Below are positions 35,966 through 44,238 of a DNA stretch of 64,000 nt, one piece after another (the stretch's first letter is position 1; each line of letters opens with the position of its first letter). Source of the DNA: an uncultured Lachnospiraceae bacterium (GTDB lineage: Bacteria > Bacillota > Clostridia > Lachnospirales > Lachnospiraceae); the NCBI GenBank assembly GCA_910585345.1, contig CAJUDS010000002.1:186001-250000 (forward strand). Reading direction: 5' to 3'. The notes under the pieces are model-generated. The model saw only the letters and a program-made list of their open reading frames with translations. It did not search any database and was not told the DNA's origin. A program made the translations under genes and the position numbers.

Positions 35966-37092
35966 ACGTGATAGAACTCCTTCACTTTTCCTGTAATATA
36001 GGAAACTTCCTCTGCAGTCAGCTTGTAAAACATCGGGAGCCGGCAAAGCCGCTCGCTTTCCCGCGTCGTATATTTGTCTGTTCCATGAAATCTGCCAAAT
36101 TTCAATCCTGCAGGCGCCGTATGAAGCGGTATATAATGAAATACGGCCAATATACCGTTGTCTTTCAAAAATGCCAGCAGACGGGTACGCTCCTGCAAAT
36201 CCTTTGCTTTGATATAAAACATATGGGCATTGTGCACACAATCCTCTGGAACTGTCGGAAGCTCTATGAGGCCTCTCTCCCGCAAAGGAAGCAATTCTTC
36301 ATAATACTGGTTCCACAGAGAAAGCCGGTGATTGTTGATCTCGTCTGCCATTTCAAGCTGTGCCCATAAATATGCGGCATTCATATCACTCGGCAAGTAA
36401 GAAGAACCGTAATTGACCCATGTATACTTATCGATCTGCCCACGGAAAAATTTACTGCGGTTCGTCCCTTTCTCCCGCAGGATTTCCGCTTCTTCCACAT
36501 ATTTTTGATCCCGGATCAGCAGTGCGCCGCCCTCGCCCATACTGTAGTTTTTTGTCTCATGAAAACTGAAAGCGCCGAAATCGCCAAACGTCCCCAGCGC
36601 CTTTCCCTTATAAGTTGACATAATTCCCTGAGCCGCATCTTCAATCACAAACAGACCGTGCCGCCCGGCAATGTCCATAATCGTATCCATTTCACAGGCC
36701 ACGCCCGCATAGTGCACCGGAACAATCCCCTTTGTTTTCTCCGTGACGGCTGCCTCAATCAGCTTTTCATCGATGTTCATCGTATCCGGCCGGATATCTA
36801 CAAATACCGGCACCGCTCCCCTGAGCACAAATGCATCCGCCGTAGACACAAACGTATAAGCCGGCATAATCACTTCGTCTCCCGGCTGGATATCTGTCAA
36901 CAGGGCAGCCAGCTCTGTGGCGTGGGTACACGATGTCGTCAGCAGACATTTCCCCGTGCCGGTGCGCCTTTCAATCCATTCGCTGCATTTTCTTGTAAAT
37001 TCACCGTCTCCGCAGATCTTCTGTTTCTCCACGGCCTGGCTGATATAATCCAGTTCTTTTCCCGTATAAGGCGGAATATTAAAAACAATCAT
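35962..37092 (-). CDS. wecE: dTDP-4-amino-4,6-dideoxyhexose transaminase, WecE/RffA-like
   Basis: The 376-residue protein has FNIPPYTGKELDYISQAV at the start, TTSCTHATELAALL, IMPAYTFVSTADAFVLRGA, VIEDAAQGIMSTYKG and AFSFHETKNYSMGEGGAL with the PLP Lys. These match the WecE/RffA group rather than the PglE or PseC groups in this window. The enzyme aminates a 4-keto-6-deoxy nucleotide sugar. No rml genes are present, so its dTDP-linked substrate would come from elsewhere in the genome. AAGGAG lies before the ATG. Confidence 0.86.
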   Translation of the reverse strand: MIVFNIPPYTGKELDYISQAVEKQKICGDGEFTRKCSEWIERRTGTGKCLLTTSCTHATELAALLTDIQPGDEVIMPAYTFVSTADAFVLRGAVPVFVDIRPDTMNIDEKLIEAAVTEKTKGIVPVHYAGVACEMDTIMDIAGRHGLFVIEDAAQGIMSTYKGKALGTFGDFGAFSFHETKNYSMGEGGALLIRDQKYVEEAEILREKGTNRSKFFRGQIDKYTWVNYGSSYLPSDMNAAYLWAQLEMADEINNHRLSLWNQYYEELLPLRERGLIELPTVPEDCVHNAHMFYIKAKDLQERTRLLAFLKDNGILAVFHYIPLHTAPAGLKFGRFHGTDKYTTRESERLCRLPMFYKLTAEEVSYITGKVKEFYHV

Positions 37093-37113
37093 ACGACTTC
37101 TCCTTCTGATTTT

Positions 37114-38790
37114 CTAATAGTATATCGTAACCTTTTCATTGCGGAATATCTGCCGGTATCCATGACGGCCCATGAACTCCTCAAGAAGCGCCGCTTTGCC
37201 ATCAATCGGCACATAGGCGTTCCCCATTATCACGACAGGCCTTACCGTATCAATACTGCCCTCTACCTGGGCAAAATCGCGCTCCCAAAATGCCATATTA
37301 TAAGACTCCAGATTCGTCCACGTACTGGTAAGCGCGCAGGGCGCATCCAACAGATAAGAAAGACCCGGTACGTCACCGTATAAGATCACCGTTTTATCTT
37401 TCAAGTCTGCCATCTCCCAGAACGCAAACACTTCTTCCAGAGCTGCCGCGTTGGAACGCGTCGTATACATACCCCTTAGTATACCATTATTTTCTATTTT
37501 TGCATCCCTTTTTTCTGTAAAACTGCCGTCCCGGAATACAAACACCGTCCCGAACCCGGCGCTCTGCACCGCAAACACAAGCAGGCAGCCCGCCGCTGCC
37601 ATGCGTACCGGAAACTTCCGCGGCAGAAATTTGTCCAGAAAATACAGTGTCACCGGCGCAATCAAAAACAGATCATTGATCACCGGATAAGAACGGTTAT
37701 TACTTCCCAGAGGCAGAATGAGAATCGTCACTGTCATCAGCAGCGCCAACAGCTTTTCCTGCTCACTCGTATCTTTCCGCAGAAGCGCCAGTACATTGCA
37801 GACAAGCGCAGCCGTATTAAACAGGCTGACCCACCAGAAAATCGAAAAATACGTATGATAATCAAAGCCGAACATCCCCCGTCCATAGGCAAAACGCAAC
37901 AGTATCAGAAAACCCGCCGTAAACAGTGCTTTCTTTGCCGCCATGTACCTGCCTCTTCTGACTGCAAACAATAAAATCCCGGCCCCTGTATATAGCAGAA
38001 AAAGTATTCCCCATTTCATGCTGCCCACATAATCAATAAAAGCGCCGGCTATCATTTCACCCGTGGAGTACCCGCTCGCGCCGCCCGACATCGTCTGCAG
38101 CCCTGACAGCATCGTGAAATAACCCGCCAGACCGTACTGTAATTGTATCATCAGCAGAAACGAGCCGATTCCCGTTATATAGCCGGTCACACAATACAGC
38201 GTATCGGCCGCCACTTCGGGAAACTTTCTTTTTTTCACAAACCCGTCATACCACAAAGCCAGAATCAACGCCATATGGGTCAGATTGGAAAATCTGGCGC
38301 CCACGCCGATGCCCAGCACGAATCCCGCCGTCACATAAAACAGCTTTTTTCCAGTGCGGATTCCCTGGAACAAAAGAACCGTACCCACAGCCAAAGCCAG
38401 ATATGTGAGATAATTATATAAAATCACATGCGGACACCAGCACAGAAAAATTGCCAGCAGCTCCCCGGCAAACACAAATGGAAACGGAATCTTTCCTTTC
38501 AAAAAATACCATGCGCATAACGCGATACCGCTGACCACGAGAGAACAGTACAGATTCATGCCAAGCATTGTGCCGCCAAGCGGCAGCTTTGTAAAAAAAT
38601 GCCCCACGCCATTGGCAAGGTAGCTTACATATACCCACATACCGTCCTGCTCCCCAAACCAGCGGAAACAACCAAGATTATATCCCGTATCGCTGATATC
38701 GACTCCCTGTGTTATATGCCGCAGCGGAAGCAGCAGCAGCAGCAGCGGGCAGATGTATTTTTCTAATACTGATTTTACTTTACTGTTCAT
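37114..38790 (-). CDS. Polytopic membrane protein of unknown function in glycan cluster
   Basis: The 558-residue protein has a leucine-rich first helix (ICPLLLLLLPLRH) and about twelve helices in all. Its first outer loop, GVDISDTGYNLGCFRWFGEQ, contains an acidic DTGY segment comparable in place to the catalytic loop of GT-C enzymes, and the C-terminus is a short soluble domain. No named family is recognised. GAGGG lies before the ATG, and the gene starts right after the 154-bp palindromic element, so it may be translated from a transcript that carries the palindrome in its leader. Confidence 0.68.
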   Translation of the reverse strand: MNSKVKSVLEKYICPLLLLLLPLRHITQGVDISDTGYNLGCFRWFGEQDGMWVYVSYLANGVGHFFTKLPLGGTMLGMNLYCSLVVSGIALCAWYFLKGKIPFPFVFAGELLAIFLCWCPHVILYNYLTYLALAVGTVLLFQGIRTGKKLFYVTAGFVLGIGVGARFSNLTHMALILALWYDGFVKKRKFPEVAADTLYCVTGYITGIGSFLLMIQLQYGLAGYFTMLSGLQTMSGGASGYSTGEMIAGAFIDYVGSMKWGILFLLYTGAGILLFAVRRGRYMAAKKALFTAGFLILLRFAYGRGMFGFDYHTYFSIFWWVSLFNTAALVCNVLALLRKDTSEQEKLLALLMTVTILILPLGSNNRSYPVINDLFLIAPVTLYFLDKFLPRKFPVRMAAAGCLLVFAVQSAGFGTVFVFRDGSFTEKRDAKIENNGILRGMYTTRSNAAALEEVFAFWEMADLKDKTVILYGDVPGLSYLLDAPCALTSTWTNLESYNMAFWERDFAQVEGSIDTVRPVVIMGNAYVPIDGKAALLEEFMGRHGYRQIFRNEKVTIYY

Positions 38791-38875
38791 TGATTCCCTC
38801 TTGATCGCAATTTTTCTATCCCGGACAGGCAGACCATTTGCCGCAGTTCATTGACACGCCTCGTATTTTTCTGCG

Positions 38876-39029
38876 GGGAGTATGACAACTGCATTGATGA
38901 ATAACCATTAAGCTGCCGCGGAAGTGAGACTATAAATCGTCGAAGCCTCTGCTGAACACGATTTAGCCCCAATGGCTCACTGAGCGTTTGGCAGCGCTGG
39001 TTATGAAGAAATCCAGTTGTCATACTCCC
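38876..39029. repeat. 154-bp imperfect palindrome with perfect 16-bp terminal inverted repeats (MITE-like)
   Basis: GGGAGTATGACAACTG at 38876-38891 is repeated in inverted form at 39014-39029. Inside, the arms continue to match with gaps (ATAACCA, GCTGCC, AGTGAG, TAAATCGT on both sides), so nearly the whole element can fold into one long hairpin with a loop near 38941-38958. It fills most of the gap between the acyltransferase and the membrane protein gene. No target duplication is obvious. It could be a non-autonomous mobile element, a large regulatory hairpin or an attenuator. Confidence 0.72.
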
Positions 39030-39040
39030 ATTTCGTATAA

Positions 39041-40129
39041 TTATAGGAAACGTCTTTCACCGTTTTCGTTTGCGCCGTCCGCATGCTGCGCATGCAGCGC
39101 AATTCTCCCTACGCCCGAAAACAGCGCCTGTCTCACAAAATCCACCGACATACACGCAAGGTAAACTCCGATCATGCTCACAATCCAGTGCGGCACAAAA
39201 AGCGGGGTGTCGGCAAACCGCAAAGTACCCAGCCAGTCGGGCCAGCGGTATCGCAGATCTATATGCTCATGAATCAGATATACCCCAAAGGAAGCGGAAG
39301 CGGCCCTGCAAACTATAGCAGACAATTTCCCTTCCGCAATCCGGACGCCGCGGAAAGCTGAGAATAAAAAAATGGCGGCCAGCAGGCAGAAAATGCTGTT
39401 GTATTGATACTGTCTGTTGATAAAATCTCCCAGGCTGCCCGTTTTTGCATAGAATGCATGCACCGCCAAAAGACTGCCGAAAATCAACAGACTGCATATG
39501 ACATACCCCATCAGGGCAAAGCGAATTCTCGGTTCAAAGCGGCGCACATAAACGCCGATGAGATAAAGGCACAGAAACCAAAGCGCGTCATATCCCAATC
39601 TGTCAACAGGCAGTTTTACGGGCAGGATACTTTTACTGACGGACAAGAACAGCAAAAGCAGCAATATGCCCTGCCGGTATGTCTTTTCCGGCAGCCTGAA
39701 AAGCGCGTCGTTCATCAGCGGCGCCAACAAGTACATAAGCACATATGCCGTTACAAACCAATAATGTTCCTCTATGACCGGAAACAGATAGAGCATCGCC
39801 CGGTACAAATCAATCTGTGAAAAAGGTATCACGCCCAAAAGCGTCAAAACAGCCGCTATGCCTGCGGAATAAAAAAATACCTGCAGCCACAGCCTTACCA
39901 CTTTCAGCGGCCTGTAATCACCTGCAGATAAAAAATAGGCGCTAATTAATACATATACATTGACGGCGGGAACACAAAATGCCTCCAGAACCCACGCAGT
40001 CAGACCCGCGCCCGTATATGCCGACTCCGGCTGCGGCAGGATCCCGCCTTTATCAAGATAATGCAGCGTGATAATCATCAGCATTGCGACTATACGCAGT
40101 AGTTCATAGTTGGCTTCCCTTTTTCTCAT
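39041..40129 (-). CDS. Acyltransferase 3 family membrane O-acyltransferase
   Basis: The 362-residue protein starts MRKREANYELLRIVAMLMII at 40129 with GGAGA upstream; LLRIVAMLMIITLHYL contains the conserved catalytic His of the acyltransferase-3 family. About ten helices follow, including HYWFVTAYVLMYLLAPLMN and GVYLIHEH. These enzymes O-acetylate sugars of surface glycans. It lies 29 bases after pseG, so pseudaminic acid or the glycan carrying it is the likely target. A longer reading frame into pseG was rejected. Confidence 0.85.
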   Translation of the reverse strand: MRKREANYELLRIVAMLMIITLHYLDKGGILPQPESAYTGAGLTAWVLEAFCVPAVNVYVLISAYFLSAGDYRPLKVVRLWLQVFFYSAGIAAVLTLLGVIPFSQIDLYRAMLYLFPVIEEHYWFVTAYVLMYLLAPLMNDALFRLPEKTYRQGILLLLLFLSVSKSILPVKLPVDRLGYDALWFLCLYLIGVYVRRFEPRIRFALMGYVICSLLIFGSLLAVHAFYAKTGSLGDFINRQYQYNSIFCLLAAIFLFSAFRGVRIAEGKLSAIVCRAASASFGVYLIHEHIDLRYRWPDWLGTLRFADTPLFVPHWIVSMIGVYLACMSVDFVRQALFSGVGRIALHAQHADGANENGERRFL

Positions 40130-40158
40130 ATCCGTTCTCCTGCGATCTGCAAAGACAT

Positions 40159-41214
40159 TTACACAAGCTGCAGCAGCGCTTCCGCAATCCGCCCTGCTCC
40201 TTTTCCGTCCGTCAGCTCCTTCATCTGTCTGCGCTGACGGCTGCGCAGACTCCCGTCCTGCTCCAATCTGCACAGCTCCTCCGACAACGCCGACAGCGTC
40301 CTCTCCTCCTCTTTTGTAACATCGCCCGCATTCCTGATTTCTGTCATCTCCGCAAAGCGCTGTGCCATCCGCCTCTGGTTTTCGGCAAAATAGAAACATA
40401 CCACCGGCAACTGCATACTGCACAGCTCATACATCGTACCTCCCGCAGCGCTGACAGCCGCATCACAATTTCCCATAAGTTGTGACATGCTTGTCACATT
40501 CTCATGTACAACAAAATCCGCGGATCCTTTTGCAAGCGCCCGCAGCTCTATTTTATTTTCTGCAAACGGGCCGCAGACAATATGATAGCGCACTCCCTTG
40601 TGGAGCCCCCGGCGCTTCTCTTCCGCCAGTCTCCGGCACAGCTTTCCTGCCACGTCCGCGATATCCCCGCCTCCGGTCGTAATCAGCACATCCGATACCT
40701 TCTCTCTTACTCTGCTCCGTATTCCCTGACAGAACTCTGCCCGCAGCGGCGCATAGCGGCATCCCAGCAGATATTTTTCCGGCGCCGTGATGCCTGACTG
40801 CGCATACCATTCTTTGTAAGGCAGGCTGTCCCCGTATATATTATAATTAATCAGCATATTTACCGGGTAAACGGGCTGCCCCATATCGTCCATATAAGCA
40901 GTCTTTGTCCATCTTCCGATTTCCTGCATATAATTTTCAGTCACAAAATAGCTGTCCACCAGTATCACATCCGCGGCGTTTTTCTCGTAAAATCTGTGAA
41001 ATGCTGGCTGCTCAGCCTCCATATCGCAAAAAGAAGTGCCCAGAATATGATTTTGATAACCGCGCTCTTCCAGCATCTGCCGTGTCTCTTTACCGGCAGT
41101 GACAAAAACTACTTCCGCTCCTGCCCCCCGCAGAGCATCCGCAATGGAAAGGCAGCGCATAATATGCCCCATGGCAATCTCCCGGTTGCCGTCGGCGCGA
41201 ATTATGATACGCAT
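40159..41214 (-). CDS. pseG: UDP-6-deoxy-AltdiNAc hydrolase PseG
   Basis: The protein has 351 residues. IIRADGNREIAMGHIMRCLS with the catalytic His in GHxxR, VLVDSYFVTENYMQ, AYMDDMGQP, VLITTGGGDIADVA and AVSAAGGTMYELCSM are the motifs of PseG. It cleaves UDP from 2,4-diacetamido-2,4,6-trideoxy-L-altrose, giving the free sugar for PseI. The ATG at 41214 has GGAGG seven bases upstream; the longer frame was rejected because it runs through a hairpin-containing leader. All other Pse steps lie directly upstream. Confidence 0.9.
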   Translation of the reverse strand: MRIIIRADGNREIAMGHIMRCLSIADALRGAGAEVVFVTAGKETRQMLEERGYQNHILGTSFCDMEAEQPAFHRFYEKNAADVILVDSYFVTENYMQEIGRWTKTAYMDDMGQPVYPVNMLINYNIYGDSLPYKEWYAQSGITAPEKYLLGCRYAPLRAEFCQGIRSRVREKVSDVLITTGGGDIADVAGKLCRRLAEEKRRGLHKGVRYHIVCGPFAENKIELRALAKGSADFVVHENVTSMSQLMGNCDAAVSAAGGTMYELCSMQLPVVCFYFAENQRRMAQRFAEMTEIRNAGDVTKEEERTLSALSEELCRLEQDGSLRSRQRRQMKELTDGKGAGRIAEALLQLV

Positions 41215-41230
41215 GTCATTACCTCCGTTC

Positions 41231-41260
41231 CATAGGAAACGACTAAAGTCGTTTTCTATG
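41231..41260. repeat. 30-bp palindromic hairpin in the pseG leader
   Basis: CATAGGAAACGACT (41231-41244) and AGTCGTTTTCTATG (41247-41260) form a 14-bp stem with one mismatch and a two-base loop. The mismatch is G-U in a plus-strand RNA and A-C in a minus-strand RNA. On the plus strand it is followed by ATATTTTTT, as in a terminator. In the minus-strand transcript it lies just before the GGAGG of pseG, so an effect on pseG translation or on mRNA stability is also possible. Confidence 0.6.
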
Positions 41261-41304
41261 AATATTTTTTCCCGACAGCCGTCTGCCTGCAAAACCCGCG
41301 CCCT

Positions 41305-41991
41305 TCAATCCTTTATCACCCGCACTGTCTCAAAAGCCTCCACATACTGCCCGCCTGTCACACCGCCCCACCTGGCTGCCACTGCACGCAGCATTTCCAG
41401 GGAGCGGGGATGGGGGTATTCGCACAATTCCGTCACATATTCCCGCATTGCACGCAGTTTTTTTTCAAATTGAACGGCCGACAGTTTTACGAATACATTC
41501 GGCGAAAACTGGCTGTCTCTATAAGAGAAATTCCATTCCGTGGAAGAAACCGTCTCAAAAGCATAGATCTCTCTTACCGGCTGGTCCGCCATCGGCCTGG
41601 TGGCTGTAAGCACCGCCCGGTACGTAATCTGATGATCTACATTCAGATCTCCCCCATGATGTGTATACACAATCGACGGCCGAAGCTGCCCAATCCGTTT
41701 TTCTACCGCTTTCACAATATCCAAAAGCGAGACGGTGTCAAAACGGTTATCCGCAAAATTCTCAAAATACACTTCCCGGATGCCTACCGCGGCAGCCGCT
41801 TTCAACGTATTGTGATGCAGCCGCTCCACTGCCTTAGCCCCGGCGTCCTCTCTTGTGTCAAATCGGGATGTCTGCCCTTCTCCCAGAATGAGGGCATACA
41901 CCGCATCCCCCGCTTCCGCATGTCTGGCAATTGTACCGCCTACACCCAATATTTCATCATCCGGATGGGCTGCCACAATCAGAATATTCAT
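41305..41991 (-). CDS. PIG-L family N-deacetylase in the Pse operon
   Basis: The 228-residue protein begins MNILIVAAHPDDEILGVGG, the canonical AHPDDE motif with both Asp residues, and has VYTHHGGDLNVDHQITYRA, which provides the third zinc ligand. It is less similar to the other two PIG-L proteins in the window than they are to each other. It lies between the acetyl/formyltransferase fusion and pseG. Removal of an N-acetyl group would free an amine for the formyltransferase domain next door; this link is inference. AAGGA precedes the ATG. Confidence 0.88.
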   Translation of the reverse strand: MNILIVAAHPDDEILGVGGTIARHAEAGDAVYALILGEGQTSRFDTREDAGAKAVERLHHNTLKAAAAVGIREVYFENFADNRFDTVSLLDIVKAVEKRIGQLRPSIVYTHHGGDLNVDHQITYRAVLTATRPMADQPVREIYAFETVSSTEWNFSYRDSQFSPNVFVKLSAVQFEKKLRAMREYVTELCEYPHPRSLEMLRAVAARWGGVTGGQYVEAFETVRVIKD

Positions 41992-41994
41992 AAC

Positions 41995-43182
41995 TTATCC
42001 TTCCTTTTCAAACACCACCTGCGCCGTCACTTTTCCGCCTTCATACGCCGCCTTAGAAAACCGCAGCTTATAGCCGCCCAATTCCACAAACGCATTGGGA
42101 TATCCCTCGCCATCCAGCATGCGGATATAATCATAAATCGTCCTCTCATCCATTTCCGGCAGCAGTCTTCCGTCTTCCGGCCTGCGCCGCCGAAAGATCA
42201 CCGCATCGCCCTTCTGCGGCACAGGAGTGGGATTTTGTTCTAATATATACGGTATCATTTTGGTAAATATCGTATCCGAAGCCCGGCGCAGAATTTCGTC
42301 CGCCGTGCCGCATAGCGTCAGATCTTCCTTCATGTAAATATCACCCGTGTCCAGCCCCTTGTCCACATGAATGGCAGACAGCTTTGTATGGCTGTGCCCC
42401 CGTACGATCAGGTTTTGCAGCGGACTGCCGCCCCTTCCATAGGGCAGATCCGTCATATGGAACACAATACAGGTATATTCTGCAAACACCGATTCCGGTA
42501 TCCGATAGGACCAGTGCGGGAAAAACACATAACGGGGTCTTATCGCCTCCAACGTTTCCGCCGTCAGCTTTTCTTTTTCAGTTATGACGGTTATGTCATA
42601 TTTGTTTGCATACTGCGCTTTGCATTTTAACGCATATTCCACATTCCAGGATTTTTGCGCACAAATGACAAAAGCGCTCCGCCTGGCAGTCGTTTCCTGC
42701 CGATGTTCCTTTTCCAGCTCCACATACCCGTCCCTGTCCGCCGTAACGGTAAAACCACATTTTTCAAATACTCTGACAGATGCCGGATTGCTCTTTTTCA
42801 CCTGCGCGGTAAACCAACGGATATCCGCATCTGCGGCATACTCCATCTCTTTCAGCATAGCTGTCCCATATCCCTGTCCCCGCATCTGCGCCGCAATGGA
42901 ATAATCAATTTGCGCCCGGCCATCTTCCACATCCAGACGTATCTGTCCAATCGGCTTTTCCGTTTCGCGCGTCGAATCTGACATATATGTCATTTTTATG
43001 CAGGCAATATAGATACGGCAGTTTTCATCACGCAGTTTTCTTCCAAACCACTGCGCATGCTCTTCCCATGTAATCTCCTGCTGGCAAAACGCATTTCTTC
43101 TGACGTCCATATCGTTTGCCCACGAAAACAACAACTCCGCATCGTCCTTTGTGGCATTCCTTAAAAAAACAGAATTTATCAT
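41995..43182 (-). CDS. Fusion of PseH-like GNAT acetyltransferase and formyltransferase-like domain
   Basis: The protein has 395 residues. Residues 1-155 are a GNAT domain (LRNATKDDAELLFSWAND, acetyl-CoA loop QMRGQGYGTAML, SNPASVRVFEKCGF), as in PseH. Residues about 168-310 form a formyltransferase domain with FHMTDLPYGRGGSPLQNLI (His242) and HVDKGLDTGDIY (Asp278). The 36-residue spacing of these two equals that of the catalytic His104 and Asp140 of ArnA, but the position of ArnA Asn102 is Val240. A C-terminal subdomain (320-395) follows. It takes the place of pseH in the operon and overlaps pseI by four bases. N-formylation of pseudaminic acid or an intermediate is the likely added function. 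Confidence 0.85.
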   Translation of the reverse strand: MINSVFLRNATKDDAELLFSWANDMDVRRNAFCQQEITWEEHAQWFGRKLRDENCRIYIACIKMTYMSDSTRETEKPIGQIRLDVEDGRAQIDYSIAAQMRGQGYGTAMLKEMEYAADADIRWFTAQVKKSNPASVRVFEKCGFTVTADRDGYVELEKEHRQETTARRSAFVICAQKSWNVEYALKCKAQYANKYDITVITEKEKLTAETLEAIRPRYVFFPHWSYRIPESVFAEYTCIVFHMTDLPYGRGGSPLQNLIVRGHSHTKLSAIHVDKGLDTGDIYMKEDLTLCGTADEILRRASDTIFTKMIPYILEQNPTPVPQKGDAVIFRRRRPEDGRLLPEMDERTIYDYIRMLDGEGYPNAFVELGGYKLRFSKAAYEGGKVTAQVVFEKEG

Positions 43183-44225
43183 TCTATCATCTCCATCTGC
43201 AGCGGCGTTCCGCGTTTCAAATCCCTTACCGCTCTTTTTCCGAGAACGGTATCATAATATCTGGGCGCCATTCCGTATGCCGGCCGAATCACCCTTATAT
43301 TCTCAGGTGTCAGTGCTTCGCCTGCCTTGATATCCTCCACCACAAACAGGGATCTGCGAAAGCCCAGATTGCCTCTCTCCGATTCCGTAGGGCCGAAAAC
43401 AGCCCGGCCAACCGCTTTCTCTGCCATCCGTACATCCCGCACCATAACGGCAAATTCCTCCGGTTCCATAGAAAACGACGCATCCGGATTGCGAATGCTC
43501 CGGTCAAGGCAGAAATGCTTCTCAATGATACTGCCGCCCATAGCTACCGCCGCCACGGCTCCGACTGACCCCATCGAATGGTCAGACAATCCTACCGGAA
43601 GATCAAACTTCTCCTTCATCGCCTGCATAGCCGCCAGATTCATATCGTCCGAAACGGCAGGATAGGCGCTTGCACAGCGCAGAAGGGCGAGCTGCTGATT
43701 GCCTGCTCTGTGAACCGTTTCTACAGCCTCCTCGATTTCCTGCAGACTGCCCATCCCAGTCGACATAATAATTGGTTTCCCTTTGGAAGCCACATAGCGG
43801 ATGAGCGGAATATCCACCAGTTCAAACGAGGCAATCTTATAAAAATCCATCCCCATACCTTCCAGAAAGTCCACCGACGTTTTGTCGAAAGGCGTGGAAA
43901 AAAAATCGATCCCCGCCCGCTCTGCCTCTTCCTTCAACTGCGGCTGCCATTCCCATGGCGTATATGCCTTCCGGTACAGGCCGTATAAATTCTCTCCCTT
44001 CCACGTACCGGCAGTAATATTGAAATATGGATTATGACAGTCAATGGTCATTGTATCCGGCGTATAGGTCTGTATCTTCACACAATCTGCTCCGGCTTCC
44101 TTTGCCGCGTGGATGATTTCTCTCGCATGTGCAATGCTGCCTGCATGATTGGCCGACATCTCTGCTATGATATAGACAGGCGCGCCGTCTCCGATCTGCC
44201 TGTTATGAATGGTTATTGCGCTCAT
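43179..44225 (-). CDS. pseI: Pseudaminic acid synthase PseI
   Basis: The 348-residue protein has VYIIAEMSANHAGS, GADCVKIQTYTPDTMT, LYGLYRKAYTPWEW, FFSTPFDKTSVDFLE, YKIASFELVDIPLI, MSTGMGSLQEIEEAV and GLSDHSMGS, all as in PseI, and a C-terminal SAF domain from about residue 285. It condenses 2,4-diacetamido-2,4,6-trideoxy-L-altrose with phosphoenolpyruvate to give pseudaminic acid. GAGGTGATGG lies before the ATG. Its upstream neighbour is the CotH-like kinase, an unusual insertion in a Pse operon. Confidence 0.94.
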   Translation of the reverse strand: MSAITIHNRQIGDGAPVYIIAEMSANHAGSIAHAREIIHAAKEAGADCVKIQTYTPDTMTIDCHNPYFNITAGTWKGENLYGLYRKAYTPWEWQPQLKEEAERAGIDFFSTPFDKTSVDFLEGMGMDFYKIASFELVDIPLIRYVASKGKPIIMSTGMGSLQEIEEAVETVHRAGNQQLALLRCASAYPAVSDDMNLAAMQAMKEKFDLPVGLSDHSMGSVGAVAAVAMGGSIIEKHFCLDRSIRNPDASFSMEPEEFAVMVRDVRMAEKAVGRAVFGPTESERGNLGFRRSLFVVEDIKAGEALTPENIRVIRPAYGMAPRYYDTVLGKRAVRDLKRGTPLQMEMIE

Positions 44226-44238
44226 TTTCCATCACCTC

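Noticed and set aside
34690..36241. Possible frameshifted N-terminus (92 residues) of the large membrane protein
   Set aside because: The residues upstream of the ATG at 35965 are an out-of-frame reading of the WecE coding region; the ATGA overlap explains the true start.
38731..38755. Run of CAG-like trinucleotides, possible microsatellite
   Set aside because: It encodes the leucine-rich first membrane helix of the protein at 37114-38790, so a coding explanation is enough.
38787..39023. 78-residue minus-strand reading frame across the palindromic element, ending in an ATGA overlap with the next gene
   Set aside because: It is translated mainly from the two arms of the palindrome, has no recognisable motif, and its start is too close to the only purine-rich site. 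The overlap with 38790 is probably chance.
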